Source: DASVEE01 sp036380735 (GTDB lineage Bacteria > Acidobacteriota > Thermoanaerobaculia > Gp7-AA8). From it: DNA of 64,000 nucleotides. The stretch is taken from the NCBI GenBank assembly GCA_036380735.1, contig DASVEE010000035.1, positions 1 to 64,000 of the forward strand, read 5' to 3'. Shown here in pieces: positions 52,606-61,132 of the stretch. Made by a program: the position numbers and the translations under genes. Numbering within the stretch: position 1 is the stretch's first letter; each line of letters opens with the position of its first letter. The notes beneath the pieces were generated by a model. The model did not search any database. It saw only the letters and a list, made by a program, of their open reading frames with translations, and had not been told where the DNA came from.

Positions 52606-53013
52606 ATGAAATGGCTGAAATGGTTTTTCGCGGGCGCGCTGGCGGTGCCGCTGGCGCATCAGCCGATGCTGGCGCTTTGCGCGATCCTCGGGCTCACCAC
52701 GCGCAAGCCTTACCCGATGACGCCGACGGAGCCGTTCGGCGTGCCGGCCGTCGTGTCGCTGTCGTTCTGGGGCGGCGTGTGGGGGGTGATCCTGGCGCTG
52801 CTGCTCCGCCGCTTGATCGGTCCGAAGTACTGGATCGTGGCCATTTTGTTCGGCGCGATTGCGCCGACGCTGGTCGCCGCCTTCATCGTCCCGCCGCTCA
52901 AAGGGTTACCCATCGGCGGCGACATGAAAATGGCGTTGATGGGGCTGCTCGTCAATGGCGCGTGGGGCTTTGGCACAGCCCTGTTTGCTCGTGTTTTGGA
53001 AAGAAAGGGGTAA
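52606..53013 (+). CDS. Small integral membrane protein
   Basis: A 135-residue hydrophobic protein with about four membrane helices (WFFAGALAVPLAHQPMLALC, VVSLSFWGGVWGVILALLLR, YWIVAILFGAIAPTLVAAFI, ALMGLLVNGAWGFGTALFAR). The layout is like small unnamed inner-membrane proteins. It ends 59 bases before the 2-oxoacid oxidoreductase operon. No function assigned. Confidence 0.75.
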   Translation: MKWLKWFFAGALAVPLAHQPMLALCAILGLTTRKPYPMTPTEPFGVPAVVSLSFWGGVWGVILALLLRRLIGPKYWIVAILFGAIAPTLVAAFIVPPLKGLPIGGDMKMALMGLLVNGAWGFGTALFARVLERKG

Positions 53014-53072
53014 AATTCGGGACCTCTCGAAAAATGGAATAGCTAACGGCCGCCGTACAAGGAGGACCCGTC

Positions 53073-54977
53073 GTGCCCGCACTCGTCAACGATTTGACCA
53101 TTCACGTCGCAACCGTCAATGGTTCCGGCTCGCAGTCGTCGAACAACGTCCTGATGCGCTCCATCTTTCAGATGGGCGTCCCGGTGAGTGGGAAGAACAT
53201 GTTCCCCTCGAACATCGCCGGACTGCCGACGTGGTTCACCATCCGTGCGAACAAGGACGGATGGATCGGCCGCAAGAAAGAAGTCGATCTGATGGTCTGC
53301 ATGAACGCGCAGACCGCGAAGGAAGACGTCGAGGGGCTGCCATCGGGCTCGCTCTGCATCTACGACGCTCCGCTGAAGTGCAGTCAGTACCGCAACGACC
53401 TGGAGCTCTACGAGGTGCCGTTCGCGAAGCTGGCCGGCGAGATCGCCGATGAAGCGAAGCTGCGCAAGCTGCTGACGAACATGATCTACGTCGGCGTCGT
53501 CGCCCAGCTCCTCGGCATCGAGCGCGATGAGATCATCCGCGCCATCGAGAAGCAGTTCAAAGGGAAGAGCAAAGCGGTTGCGGCGAACGTGGCCGCGATC
53601 GACAAAGGGATCGAGTACGCCGCCGCGAATCTGCCGCGCCAGGAGAAGTGGCGCATCGAGCGGATGAACGCGACCGCGGGCAAGATCATCATCGACGGCA
53701 ACGCGGCCGCCGCGATCGGCGCGATGTTCGGCGGCGTCACGGTGGTGACGTGGTATCCGATCACGCCCTCCTCCTCGGTGTGCGAGTCGCTCATCGAGTA
53801 CATGAAGGAGTACCGCATCGGTCCCGACGGCAAGGCGACGTTCGCGATCGTGCAGGCCGAGGATGAGCTGGCGGCGGTGGGGATGGTGCTGGGCGCCGGC
53901 TGGGCAGGCGCGCGCTCGATGACCGCCACCGCGGGCCCCGGCATCTCGCTCATGGGCGAGTTCGTCGGTCTCGGCTACTTCGCCGAACTGCCGGGCGTGA
54001 TCTGGGACATCCAGCGCGTCGGTCCCTCCACCGGCCTGCCGACGCGCACCGCGCAGGGCGACGTGCTGCAGGTCGCGACGCTCTCGCACGGCGACACGCA
54101 ACACATCACGCTGATCCCTTCGAGCGTCAACGAGTGCTACGTGTTCGCACAGGAAGCGCTCGATCTCGCGGAACAGTTCCAGACTCCCCTCTTCGTCCTC
54201 TCCGATCTCGACCTCGGCATGAACAACTGGATGTCGGATCCATTCGAATATCCGGAGAAGCCGATCCTGCGCGGCAAGGTGCTGACGGCGCAGCAGATCG
54301 AGGACCTCGGCGGCAAGTGGGGTCGCTATCTCGACGTCGACGGCGACGGGATCCCGTGGCGCACGCTGCCCGGCACCGATCATCCGTTCGCCTCGTACTT
54401 CACGCGCGGCTCCGGCCACGACGAGTACGCGCGCTACTCCGAGAAACCGGAGGACTACAAGAACACCGTCGACCGGCTCGCGAAGAAATACGAGACGGCG
54501 AAGCTGTTCGTGCCGAAGCCGATCGTCGATCAGCGCGAAGGGGCGAAGATCGGCTTCATCGCGTACGGCACGACGCACTGGGCGCTCGAAGAATCGCGCC
54601 ATCAGTTGCGCAGCGAGAGCGGCGTCGAGACGAGCTACCTGCGTTTGCGCGCGCTGCCGTTCACGGACGAAGTGAAGGCGTTCGTCGCCGCGCACGATCG
54701 CGTCTACGTCGTCGAGCAGAACCGCGACGGACAGATGGGCGATCTGCTGCGCCTCGAAGTCGGCAGGGACCAGCAGAAGCTGCGGAAGATCCTCCACTAC
54801 ACCGGCCTGCCGTGCGATGCGCGCACGATCAGCGACGCGGTATTGCGGATGGAGGCGACGGCCGACCTGGCCGAGCCGCTGCTGCTCGTCCGCGGCGAAG
54901 CGCGCATGACCGCCGCCGTAACCGCTCCGTACATTCCGGGCGCGACGCCGCAGCGCGAAGCGCGTGTGGAGGATTGA
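53073..54977 (+). CDS. korA: 2-oxoacid:acceptor oxidoreductase, fused gamma/alpha subunit
   Basis: The GTG at 53073 follows an AAGGAGG site. The 634-residue protein joins a gamma domain (about 1-190: ATVNGSGSQSSNNVLMRSIF, GKNMFPSNIAGLPTWFTIRA) to an alpha region (about 205-610: GNAAAAIGAMFGGVTVVTWY with PITPSSSVCE, then GAGWAGARSMTATAGPGISL and the receptor-side FVLSDLDLGMNNWM). Such enzymes oxidatively decarboxylate 2-oxoacids to acyl-CoA with ferredoxin as acceptor. The fused gamma-alpha form with a separate beta subunit fits 2-oxoglutarate or branched-chain types. The exact substrate is not fixed by sequence. Confidence 0.92.
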   Translation: MPALVNDLTIHVATVNGSGSQSSNNVLMRSIFQMGVPVSGKNMFPSNIAGLPTWFTIRANKDGWIGRKKEVDLMVCMNAQTAKEDVEGLPSGSLCIYDAPLKCSQYRNDLELYEVPFAKLAGEIADEAKLRKLLTNMIYVGVVAQLLGIERDEIIRAIEKQFKGKSKAVAANVAAIDKGIEYAAANLPRQEKWRIERMNATAGKIIIDGNAAAAIGAMFGGVTVVTWYPITPSSSVCESLIEYMKEYRIGPDGKATFAIVQAEDELAAVGMVLGAGWAGARSMTATAGPGISLMGEFVGLGYFAELPGVIWDIQRVGPSTGLPTRTAQGDVLQVATLSHGDTQHITLIPSSVNECYVFAQEALDLAEQFQTPLFVLSDLDLGMNNWMSDPFEYPEKPILRGKVLTAQQIEDLGGKWGRYLDVDGDGIPWRTLPGTDHPFASYFTRGSGHDEYARYSEKPEDYKNTVDRLAKKYETAKLFVPKPIVDQREGAKIGFIAYGTTHWALEESRHQLRSESGVETSYLRLRALPFTDEVKAFVAAHDRVYVVEQNRDGQMGDLLRLEVGRDQQKLRKILHYTGLPCDARTISDAVLRMEATADLAEPLLLVRGEARMTAAVTAPYIPGATPQREARVED

Positions 54978-54980
54978 TCG

Positions 54981-56036
54981 ATGGCTGACAGCACACTGAA
55001 ACTCGGCTCCACCGAAGCGATCAAGGAAAACCGCCTCGGCCTCAAGGCGACGGACTACAGCGGCGGCAAGTCGACGCTCTGCGCCGGCTGCGGCCACGAT
55101 GCGGTCTCCAACCAGATCATCCGCGCGTTCTACGAGATGAACGTGAAGCCGGAGCGCGTGGCGAAGTTCTCCGGCATCGGCTGCTCGTCGAAGACGCCCG
55201 CGTACTTCATGCAGCGCTCGCACGGCTTCAACAGCGTGCACGGACGCATGCCGGCCGTCGCGACGGGGGCGATCCTGGCGAACCATCAGCTCATCGGCAT
55301 CGGCGTCTCCGGCGACGGCGACACGGCCTCGATCGGTCTCGGACAGTTCATGCACCTCGTCCGCCGCAACCTCCCGATGATCTACATCATCGAGAACAAC
55401 GGCGTGTACGGGCTCACGAAGGGGCAGTTCTCGGCAACGGCCGATGAGGGCTCGCGCCTGAAGACGGGCGTGATCAACGATCTGCCGCCGATGGATCTCT
55501 GCGCGCTCGCGGTGGAGCTCGGGTGCGGCTTCGTCGCGCGCGGCTTCGCCGGCGATCCGAAGCAGATGATCAACATCCTGAAGGCGGCGGTCGCGCACAA
55601 CGGCCTCGCGGTGATCGACGTGATCTCCCCGTGCGTCACGTTCAACAACCACGACTCCTCGACGAAGAGCTACACGTACGCCAAGGAGCACGACGAGATC
55701 CTGCACCAGATCGGCTTCGTGCCGTCCTACGAGCAGATCGAGATCGACTACGAGGCCGGCACGACGCGCGAAGTGGAGCTCCACGACGGCTCCCGCATCG
55801 TGCTGAAGAAGCTGGAAGAGGATTACGACCCGGCCAGCCAGATCGACGCGCTGCAGCGGCTGCACCGCGCCGTCGACAGCGGTCACATGCTGACCGGCAT
55901 CGTGCACCTGCGCCCGGAGAAGAAGAGCTTCATGCAGCTGCTCAACATGACCGACGCGCCGCTGCACTCGTTGACGCAGGAACAGACGCGGCCCTCGCGC
56001 GAAGCGCTCGACGAGATCATGCGGGATTTGATGTAG
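54981..56036 (+). CDS. korB: 2-oxoacid:acceptor oxidoreductase, beta subunit
   Basis: A 351-residue thiamine-diphosphate-binding subunit that pairs with the fused subunit just 3 bases upstream. STLCAGCGHDAVSNQIIRAF (about 30-49) and GCSSKTPAYFMQRSHGFNSV are typical of the beta subunit. GVSGDGDTASIGLGQFMHLV (about 108-127) with IENNGVYGLTKGQFSATA is the ThDP-binding GDG...N motif. The two genes form the complete enzyme; the ferredoxin is not encoded here. Confidence 0.93.
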   Translation: MADSTLKLGSTEAIKENRLGLKATDYSGGKSTLCAGCGHDAVSNQIIRAFYEMNVKPERVAKFSGIGCSSKTPAYFMQRSHGFNSVHGRMPAVATGAILANHQLIGIGVSGDGDTASIGLGQFMHLVRRNLPMIYIIENNGVYGLTKGQFSATADEGSRLKTGVINDLPPMDLCALAVELGCGFVARGFAGDPKQMINILKAAVAHNGLAVIDVISPCVTFNNHDSSTKSYTYAKEHDEILHQIGFVPSYEQIEIDYEAGTTREVELHDGSRIVLKKLEEDYDPASQIDALQRLHRAVDSGHMLTGIVHLRPEKKSFMQLLNMTDAPLHSLTQEQTRPSREALDEIMRDLM

Positions 56037-56040
56037 GCGG

Positions 56041-56402
56041 GGACGACAGGACGAATGGGACCTATAGGACGAATGGGACAGAGGCGGTAACCTGCTGGTC
56101 CGGCGCGGCGCAGCTGTTCATGTGTCATCCCGATCCCTGCTCGACGCCGAAGGCGGCGCGGCAGGGTGAGGGACCTGTGTGGGGGAAGGTGGCTGCGCTG
56201 CCATGCCGTGGTTCCCCCGCACAGATCCCTCACCCTCCTCCGCCGCCCTGCCCCCCATACGGAGAGTTCGGGATGACACGACGGAGCGCGTTGCGCTCAC
56301 ACGAGTGTGTTTCACACAGCAGTGTTCTGCCCCTTTAAGTCCCATAGGTCCTATTTGTCCATAGGTCCTATCCGTCCTATCGGTCCTATTCGTCCAATCT
56401 GT
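56041..56402. repeat. Composite: opposed 9-mer arrays around a GGGATGACA palindrome
   Basis: Left: GGGACGACAGGACGAATGGG and further GGAC units to about 56,085. Centre: TGTCATCCCGATCCC at 56,123 facing TTCGGGATGACACG near 56,267, with inner GTGTGGGGGAA facing CCCCCGCACAGATCCCTC. Right: TCCCATAGG, TCCTATTTG, TCCTATCCG, TCCTATCGG and TCCTATTCG to about 56,402. The plan is the same as at 28,543-29,186. Confidence 0.9.
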
Positions 56403-56431
56403 TTCCGGCGACGGACTATCATGTCCGCCTC

Positions 56432-56971
56432 ATGCTGGAAGTTGCTGGCTATACGGCTGTTCGGTTGACGCCTGCTGACGCGGAGCGTCTGCAGCCGCTA
56501 CTCGAGCGTTGTGCCGACTACTTTCTGCTGGCTGACGGGGCGCATCCGCGGCCGTTCGAAGCGGTCGAGGAGCTCAAAGCCGTCCCTCCCAATCGGGAGG
56601 TTCACGACAAGTTCTCGTTCGGCGTGTTCGACGGCGACGCCTGTATCGCGTATCTCGACCTGTTCCGCGACTATCCGAAGGCGGGGGAGTGGTGGATCGG
56701 GTTTCTGCTGGTGGATCCGGGCGCTCGGACGCGGGGGCTCGGCACGCGGCTCTATCGCGCGGGCGAGGAGCTCGTTCGCCGGGAGCAGGGCACGGCCATC
56801 CTCCTCGGCGTCCTCGAACAGAACCTGCGCGGGCAGCGTTTCTGGGGGTCGCTCGGGTTCGAGGAGATGTCGCGCTCGCGCTATGTCTCGCCGATCAGCG
56901 GTCAGGAGAGCGTCGTGCTGATCATGCGTCAGCGCTTCTTGAATCCGGACAACCGCGATTTGGCCTGCTGA
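56432..56971 (+). CDS. GNAT-family acetyltransferase
   Basis: A 179-residue protein with a GNAT fold. The acetyl-CoA-binding region is EWWIGFLLVDPGARTRGLGT, then RLYRAGEELVRREQ (about 89-122, with the R-x-x-G-x-G/A pattern), followed by NLRGQRFWGSLGFEEMSRSR. The substrate is unknown. The last 43 bases overlap the end of the convergent DUF4388 gene. Confidence 0.88.
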   Translation: MLEVAGYTAVRLTPADAERLQPLLERCADYFLLADGAHPRPFEAVEELKAVPPNREVHDKFSFGVFDGDACIAYLDLFRDYPKAGEWWIGFLLVDPGARTRGLGTRLYRAGEELVRREQGTAILLGVLEQNLRGQRFWGSLGFEEMSRSRYVSPISGQESVVLIMRQRFLNPDNRDLAC

Positions 56972-58371
56972 TTGTCGGGGGCGATCTTCAGCACATCCTC
57001 GTAGCAGGTCTGCGCGCGCGAGATCATGCCTTCGAGCTTGTAGAGATCGCCGAGGGAGATGAGCGCTTCGACGAAGTTCGGATCGATGGAGAGCGCCATC
57101 TGGAAGCTCTCCGCCGCCTCGCGCCGCCACTTCGGATTGCGCTCCTGGCAGGAGCCGAGGAGATACCACGCGTGAGCATGGTCGGGCGCGAACGCGACGG
57201 CCTGCTTCAGCAGCACGATGGCGCCGTAGTAATCGCCGTCGATGGTCAGCTCTTTCGCGCGGGCGTAGTTCTGTTCGGCGATCGAGCGCTGCGTCAGGCG
57301 CTGCTGGATGGAAGCGTCGGCGCCGCGTCCGCCGCGCTGCTGCAGCAGCTTGTCGTACGACGCGCGGCGGCCGGCGTCCTTGAGCACGTTCATCGCTTCG
57401 TCGATGCGGCGATTGATCGTCTGCAGGGCGTCGCGCACGATCGGCGGGTACGTGTTCGGGTCGTACTTCTTCTTCACGAGGTCGGAGCCGGTGATGATCT
57501 GCTGGCGCGTCGCGGCGCGCGGCACGTCGATGACCTGGTAGTGATCGAGCGAGCCGATCTGCCGCGAGAAGGCGACGGCGCGGAGCGAGCGCTGGTCGTT
57601 CGAGCCGATCGCGGCGAGCAGCTCGAGGTCGCGCTGCATGTCGTCGAAGCTCGCCGCCGGCGGCGCCTGCTCGCGGAACTCGACGATGCCGAAGATGCCG
57701 AGGGTCAGCATTCCGATGACGACTTTCGCCGCGGTGACGGAGTCGGTCGCGAAGTGCTTGAGGAAGACGTCGATCGGCTGCGGCTCGTGCAGCGAGGTGG
57801 CGATGCGGCGTTCGGCGTCGTTGAGCGGCACCGCCTCGACGTCGAAGCGGCTGTTCCGTGACGGCGCGATCTCGCGTTTCAGGTCGCCGAGGGAGCGGCG
57901 GAGGACGAGACCGTTGGTGATGGCGCGGATCCCTTCGAGCACGAGCGCCGCCGTCGACTGAACGAAGATGCGCTGCTCCGGCGGCAGCGGCTCCTCCTCG
58001 GTGAACGCGGCCGTTCCTTCATCGAGCGCGAAGAGAGGGATGAAGAGCGAGGCGATCCATTCGCGCAGCAGCGTCTGCCGCGACGAAAGGTCGAGGAGGC
58101 CGCTTTCGTGGAACCTGGCGACGACTTCGGACGGCTCGTCGGCGAGGATGGCGAAGGCGCGGTCGGCGGTGATGACGCCGCGGCGGACGAGGAACTCGCC
58201 GAGGGAGTCTTCCGGGGCGACGGAGGTGATGAGCACCAGTTCGCCCTGCGACCAGTAGAGGTTTTTCCTCACCGGCGCTTTGATGATCGAGAGCGAGCCG
58301 GTTCTCCGGTTCTGAACGATGTCACCGACGATCACCGCGAACGGTGTGATCTCGATCCGCTCCAGGCTCAC
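56929..58371 (-). CDS. DUF4388-J-domain-TPR fusion protein
   Basis: A 480-residue cytoplasmic protein. The N-terminus (about 1-130) is a DUF4388/PATAN-type domain (VIVGDIVQNRRTGSLSIIKA, RKNLYWSQGELVLITSV). Residues about 275-345 form a J-like domain (LDHYQVIDVPRAATRQQIIT, then KKKYDPNTYPP), without a clear HPD. The C-terminal 120 residues hold TPR repeats (GAIVLLKQAVAFAPDHAHAW, AESFQMALSIDPNFVEALIS). DUF4388 proteins act in Mgl/Frz-type polarity and motility networks of myxobacteria and relatives. A signalling or chaperone-adaptor role is inferred. Confidence 0.82.
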   Translation of the reverse strand: MSLERIEITPFAVIVGDIVQNRRTGSLSIIKAPVRKNLYWSQGELVLITSVAPEDSLGEFLVRRGVITADRAFAILADEPSEVVARFHESGLLDLSSRQTLLREWIASLFIPLFALDEGTAAFTEEEPLPPEQRIFVQSTAALVLEGIRAITNGLVLRRSLGDLKREIAPSRNSRFDVEAVPLNDAERRIATSLHEPQPIDVFLKHFATDSVTAAKVVIGMLTLGIFGIVEFREQAPPAASFDDMQRDLELLAAIGSNDQRSLRAVAFSRQIGSLDHYQVIDVPRAATRQQIITGSDLVKKKYDPNTYPPIVRDALQTINRRIDEAMNVLKDAGRRASYDKLLQQRGGRGADASIQQRLTQRSIAEQNYARAKELTIDGDYYGAIVLLKQAVAFAPDHAHAWYLLGSCQERNPKWRREAAESFQMALSIDPNFVEALISLGDLYKLEGMISRAQTCYEDVLKIAPDNQQAKSRLSGFKKR

Positions 58372-58419
58372 GCATCCACCCTGTAAGTGGAGGGTTTTAA
58401 CACAAGTCTCTTGAGAAAG

Positions 58420-58502
58420 GGCTCAGAGCTCAGGGCTCAGGGCTCAGGAAAGACCGGCAAGTGTCCCCCTGGGCCCTGAGCTGTGGGCCCTGCGCCCTCC
58501 CT
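58420..58502. repeat. GGGCTCA 7-mer hairpin array between divergent genes
   Basis: GGGCTCAGAGCTCAGGGCTC and GGGCTCAGG on the left are answered by CCCTGGGCCCTGAGCTGTGG and GCCCTGCGCCCTCCC on the right. It is the same family as 16,394 and 18,317. Confidence 0.75.
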
Positions 58503-58596
58503 TGGCACGTTTCGGGCTGGAAACGAACGGTGCCGGCTGTACGTCGAAAGAATGGACGCCGCGCCGGTCGGTGTTGACGATTTACCGAGTGCTACG

Positions 58597-60504
58597 ATGA
58601 AAACAATGAAGATGTGCTCGCTCATCCTGGCGGCAGTGCTCTCCCTTTCCGGGGTGGCGCAGGCGCAGGATTTCCCCTCCGAACCGTACGAGTTCATCCT
58701 TGCGAAGCTGGCCGCGTCCGACGGCCGCCACGCCGAGGCTCTCGGGCTCATGGACAAGGTCATCGCCAAACATCCGAAGGAGCCGACGCTCCTGTTCGAG
58801 CGGGCGATGATGCTGATCGACGCCGGCCGCATGGAACGCGCGGAAGGCGAGTTGCGCGCCGTCGTCAAAGACAATCCGGAGTTTTACGACGCCCAGCGCT
58901 TCCTCGGGCGTGTCCTCCTCGATCGCGCCGGCACCGACCGGGCGAAGATCGACGAGGCGCTCCAGCACCTGCAGGCGGCGTTCAAGATCAATCCGGACGA
59001 CCTGTCGACCGGCGTGGCGATCTCCCAGCTTCTGCTGTCGGCGGGCCGCACGGCCGAGGCGGAGCGCGTCCTGGCGACGCTCGTCGAGCGGGCGCCCGAC
59101 CAGCGGACGCTCAACTACAACTACGCGCAGATCCTGACGAAGCTCGGCCGCCGCGCCGAGGCGAAGCAGTACCTCGAAAAGACGGTGCAGCTCGACGCCA
59201 CGTTCGGTCCGGCGATCCTCCAGCTCCTCGAGTTCTACGAGGATGCGAACGAGTTCGAGAAAGCGGCGAACGTGCTCCAGCCGCTGCTCGACGAGGATCC
59301 GCTGAACGTCGAGCTGCAGCGCCAGCAGGCAGCGTACTGGCTCCGCGCCGGCAACGCCGCCAGGGCGCGCGCCGGCTTCGAGCAGCTCGTGAAGATCGAT
59401 CCGAAGGACCAGCGCTCCCAGTACTTTCTGGCCGAGGCGCTGAACGACCTGAACGAGCACGCCGAGGCGGAGAAGATCTATGCGCGCCTGCTCCAGCAGA
59501 CGCCTGACGATCTCGACCTGCTGCTCAGCTACGGTCTCAGCCTGGCCGGCCAGCAGAAGTGGGACCCGGCGAAGCAGACGTTCGACAAGCTGCTCCGCCA
59601 GCCGGGCGTGCCCGACAACGTCGCCGCGCTGGCGCGTACGCAGCTCGCGTACATCGACCTGCAGCAGGGGCAGTACGACTCGGCGATCGAGACGGCGAAG
59701 ACGGTCTTCTCGTTCCGCGACAAGCCGAACTCGCAGGCGGTGAACATCGCCGTCGAAGCGCTGCGGAAGCAGAAGAAGTATCGGGAAGCGGTGGAGCTGC
59801 TCGCGCCGCTCGTGGAGAAGTATCCGAACGACGCGCTTGTCAGCTCGCGCTACCTCGAAGCGCTCGTGCGCTCCGGCGAGACCGAGAAGGCGAAGGCGCT
59901 GGCCGCGACGCAGGTGAAGCTCGGGACGCGCAACACGATTGCGACGGCCGAGGCGTACATCCTCGCGGGGGACAACACGTCGGCGATCAGCCTGATCAAG
60001 GAAGGGCTGAAGGCGAAGCCGGACGAGCTCGACCTGCAGTTCCAGCTCGCCTCCACTTACGAGCGCGCGGAGAACAACGCGGAGGCGGAGAAGCAGTTCC
60101 TCGCCATCCTCGAGAAACACCCCGACCACGCCGCGACGCTGAACTATCTCGGCTACATGTGGGCCGAGAAGGGCGTGAATCTGGAGCGCGCGCAGGAGAT
60201 GCTCGAGCGTGCGCTGGCGCAGGAGCCGGGCAACGCCGCGTATCTCGACTCCCTCGGCTGGATTTACTTCCAGCGCGGCAATCTGCCGCAGGCGGAGAAG
60301 TACCTCAGCGAAGCCGCACGCCTGCTGCCGCGCGACGCGACGGTGCAGGAGCACCTCGGCGACGTCTACGCCAAACGCGGCGACCACGCCCGCGCCCTGG
60401 AGCTGTACAAGAAGGCGCTGGCGCTGGACGTGGAGCCGGCCGACGAAGCCAAGCTGAAGACCAAGATCGCCCAGTTGGAGCGGGAGCCGGTTGGCAGCCG
60501 GTAA
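58597..60504 (+). CDS. Secreted TPR-repeat protein
   Basis: The start at 58597 (MKTMKMCSLILAAVLSLSGV) gives a signal peptide with likely cleavage after VAQAQ. The 635-residue product consists almost entirely of TPR-like repeats (about 14-16), such as ALGLMDKVIAKHPKEPTLLF, RAMMLIDAGRMERAEGELRA and AAYLDSLGWIYFQRGNLPQA. The final repeats have the canonical W/L/G/Y/A/F/A/P spacing. It is probably a periplasmic assembly scaffold. A lipoprotein of the LolB/DUF4292 type and ispE follow with overlapping or touching ends, so an operon is likely. Confidence 0.88.
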   Translation: MKTMKMCSLILAAVLSLSGVAQAQDFPSEPYEFILAKLAASDGRHAEALGLMDKVIAKHPKEPTLLFERAMMLIDAGRMERAEGELRAVVKDNPEFYDAQRFLGRVLLDRAGTDRAKIDEALQHLQAAFKINPDDLSTGVAISQLLLSAGRTAEAERVLATLVERAPDQRTLNYNYAQILTKLGRRAEAKQYLEKTVQLDATFGPAILQLLEFYEDANEFEKAANVLQPLLDEDPLNVELQRQQAAYWLRAGNAARARAGFEQLVKIDPKDQRSQYFLAEALNDLNEHAEAEKIYARLLQQTPDDLDLLLSYGLSLAGQQKWDPAKQTFDKLLRQPGVPDNVAALARTQLAYIDLQQGQYDSAIETAKTVFSFRDKPNSQAVNIAVEALRKQKKYREAVELLAPLVEKYPNDALVSSRYLEALVRSGETEKAKALAATQVKLGTRNTIATAEAYILAGDNTSAISLIKEGLKAKPDELDLQFQLASTYERAENNAEAEKQFLAILEKHPDHAATLNYLGYMWAEKGVNLERAQEMLERALAQEPGNAAYLDSLGWIYFQRGNLPQAEKYLSEAARLLPRDATVQEHLGDVYAKRGDHARALELYKKALALDVEPADEAKLKTKIAQLEREPVGSR

Positions 60505-61132
60505 GTTGGTCGACAGGACCGATGGGACCTACAGGACGTATGGATTCGTCCTGTTGGCCCTGTTGCTGGCGCTGACCGGGTGCCGCACGCCGCGTCCCAC
60601 GGGCGCGGCGATCGCGCCGCTACTGGCCACGTCACCGGATGACGCCATGTCGCAGTTGCGTGCGCGCACCGTGGCGTTTCGCGGCGCGCGCAGCCTCATG
60701 CGCGTGCGCGCCACGGTCAACGGCAAGACGCAGTCGTTCCGCGCGCAGCTCGCCGTGCACGACGCGAATCGGATGGAGCTCATCGCGTACACGCCCGTTG
60801 GGACGACAGCGATGACGATGTCGGCGAACGGCAACGACGTCAAAGTGGACAACCACCTCGAGAACACCGAGTGGCAGGGCGACTCGTCGGAGCTCGCGCG
60901 CACGTTCGGCTTCTTCGGCACGTCGCTGACGCCCGCGCAGATGTCGCTGCTGATGCTCGGGTATCTGCCGGAGAACGTGACGGCCGAGGCGACGATGACG
61001 GGATTGGCGCGAGCGAGCATCGGCGACGTCACCGTCACGTTCGATCCACCGTCGTTCCCGGCGAAGTCGCTCGTCGTCACGCGGGGCGCCGATCGCATCG
61101 AGCTGGAACACCTGGAAGTGGTCGGCGACTGA
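60491..61132 (+). CDS. LolB/DUF4292-like lipoprotein whose signal peptide includes 9-mer repeat DNA
   Basis: Possible TTG starts are at 60491 and 60506; neither has a strong ribosome binding site. The N-terminal region reads VDRTDGTYRTYGFVLLALLL, ALTGC, in which DRTDGTYRTYG comes from a short 9-mer repeat array and the hydrophobic part with lipobox LTGC follows (Cys about 32). The mature part (SLMRVRATVNGKTQSFRAQL, AVHDANRMELIAYTPVGTTA, ASIGDVTVTFDPPSFPAKSL) resembles LolB/DUF4292-type lipid-binding beta barrels. Its TGA shares a base with the ATG of ispE. Confidence 0.75.
   Translation: MAAGKLVDRTDGTYRTYGFVLLALLLALTGCRTPRPTGAAIAPLLATSPDDAMSQLRARTVAFRGARSLMRVRATVNGKTQSFRAQLAVHDANRMELIAYTPVGTTAMTMSANGNDVKVDNHLENTEWQGDSSELARTFGFFGTSLTPAQMSLLMLGYLPENVTAEATMTGLARASIGDVTVTFDPPSFPAKSLVVTRGADRIELEHLEVVGD
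60511..60541 (+). repeat. 9-mer repeat array inside a coding sequence
   Basis: CGACAGGACCGATGGGACCT then ACAGGACGTATGG: three 9-bp units in phase. They are translated as Asp-Arg-Thr-Asp-Gly-Thr-Tyr-Arg-Thr-Tyr, in the basic n-region of the lipoprotein signal. Confidence 0.75.
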
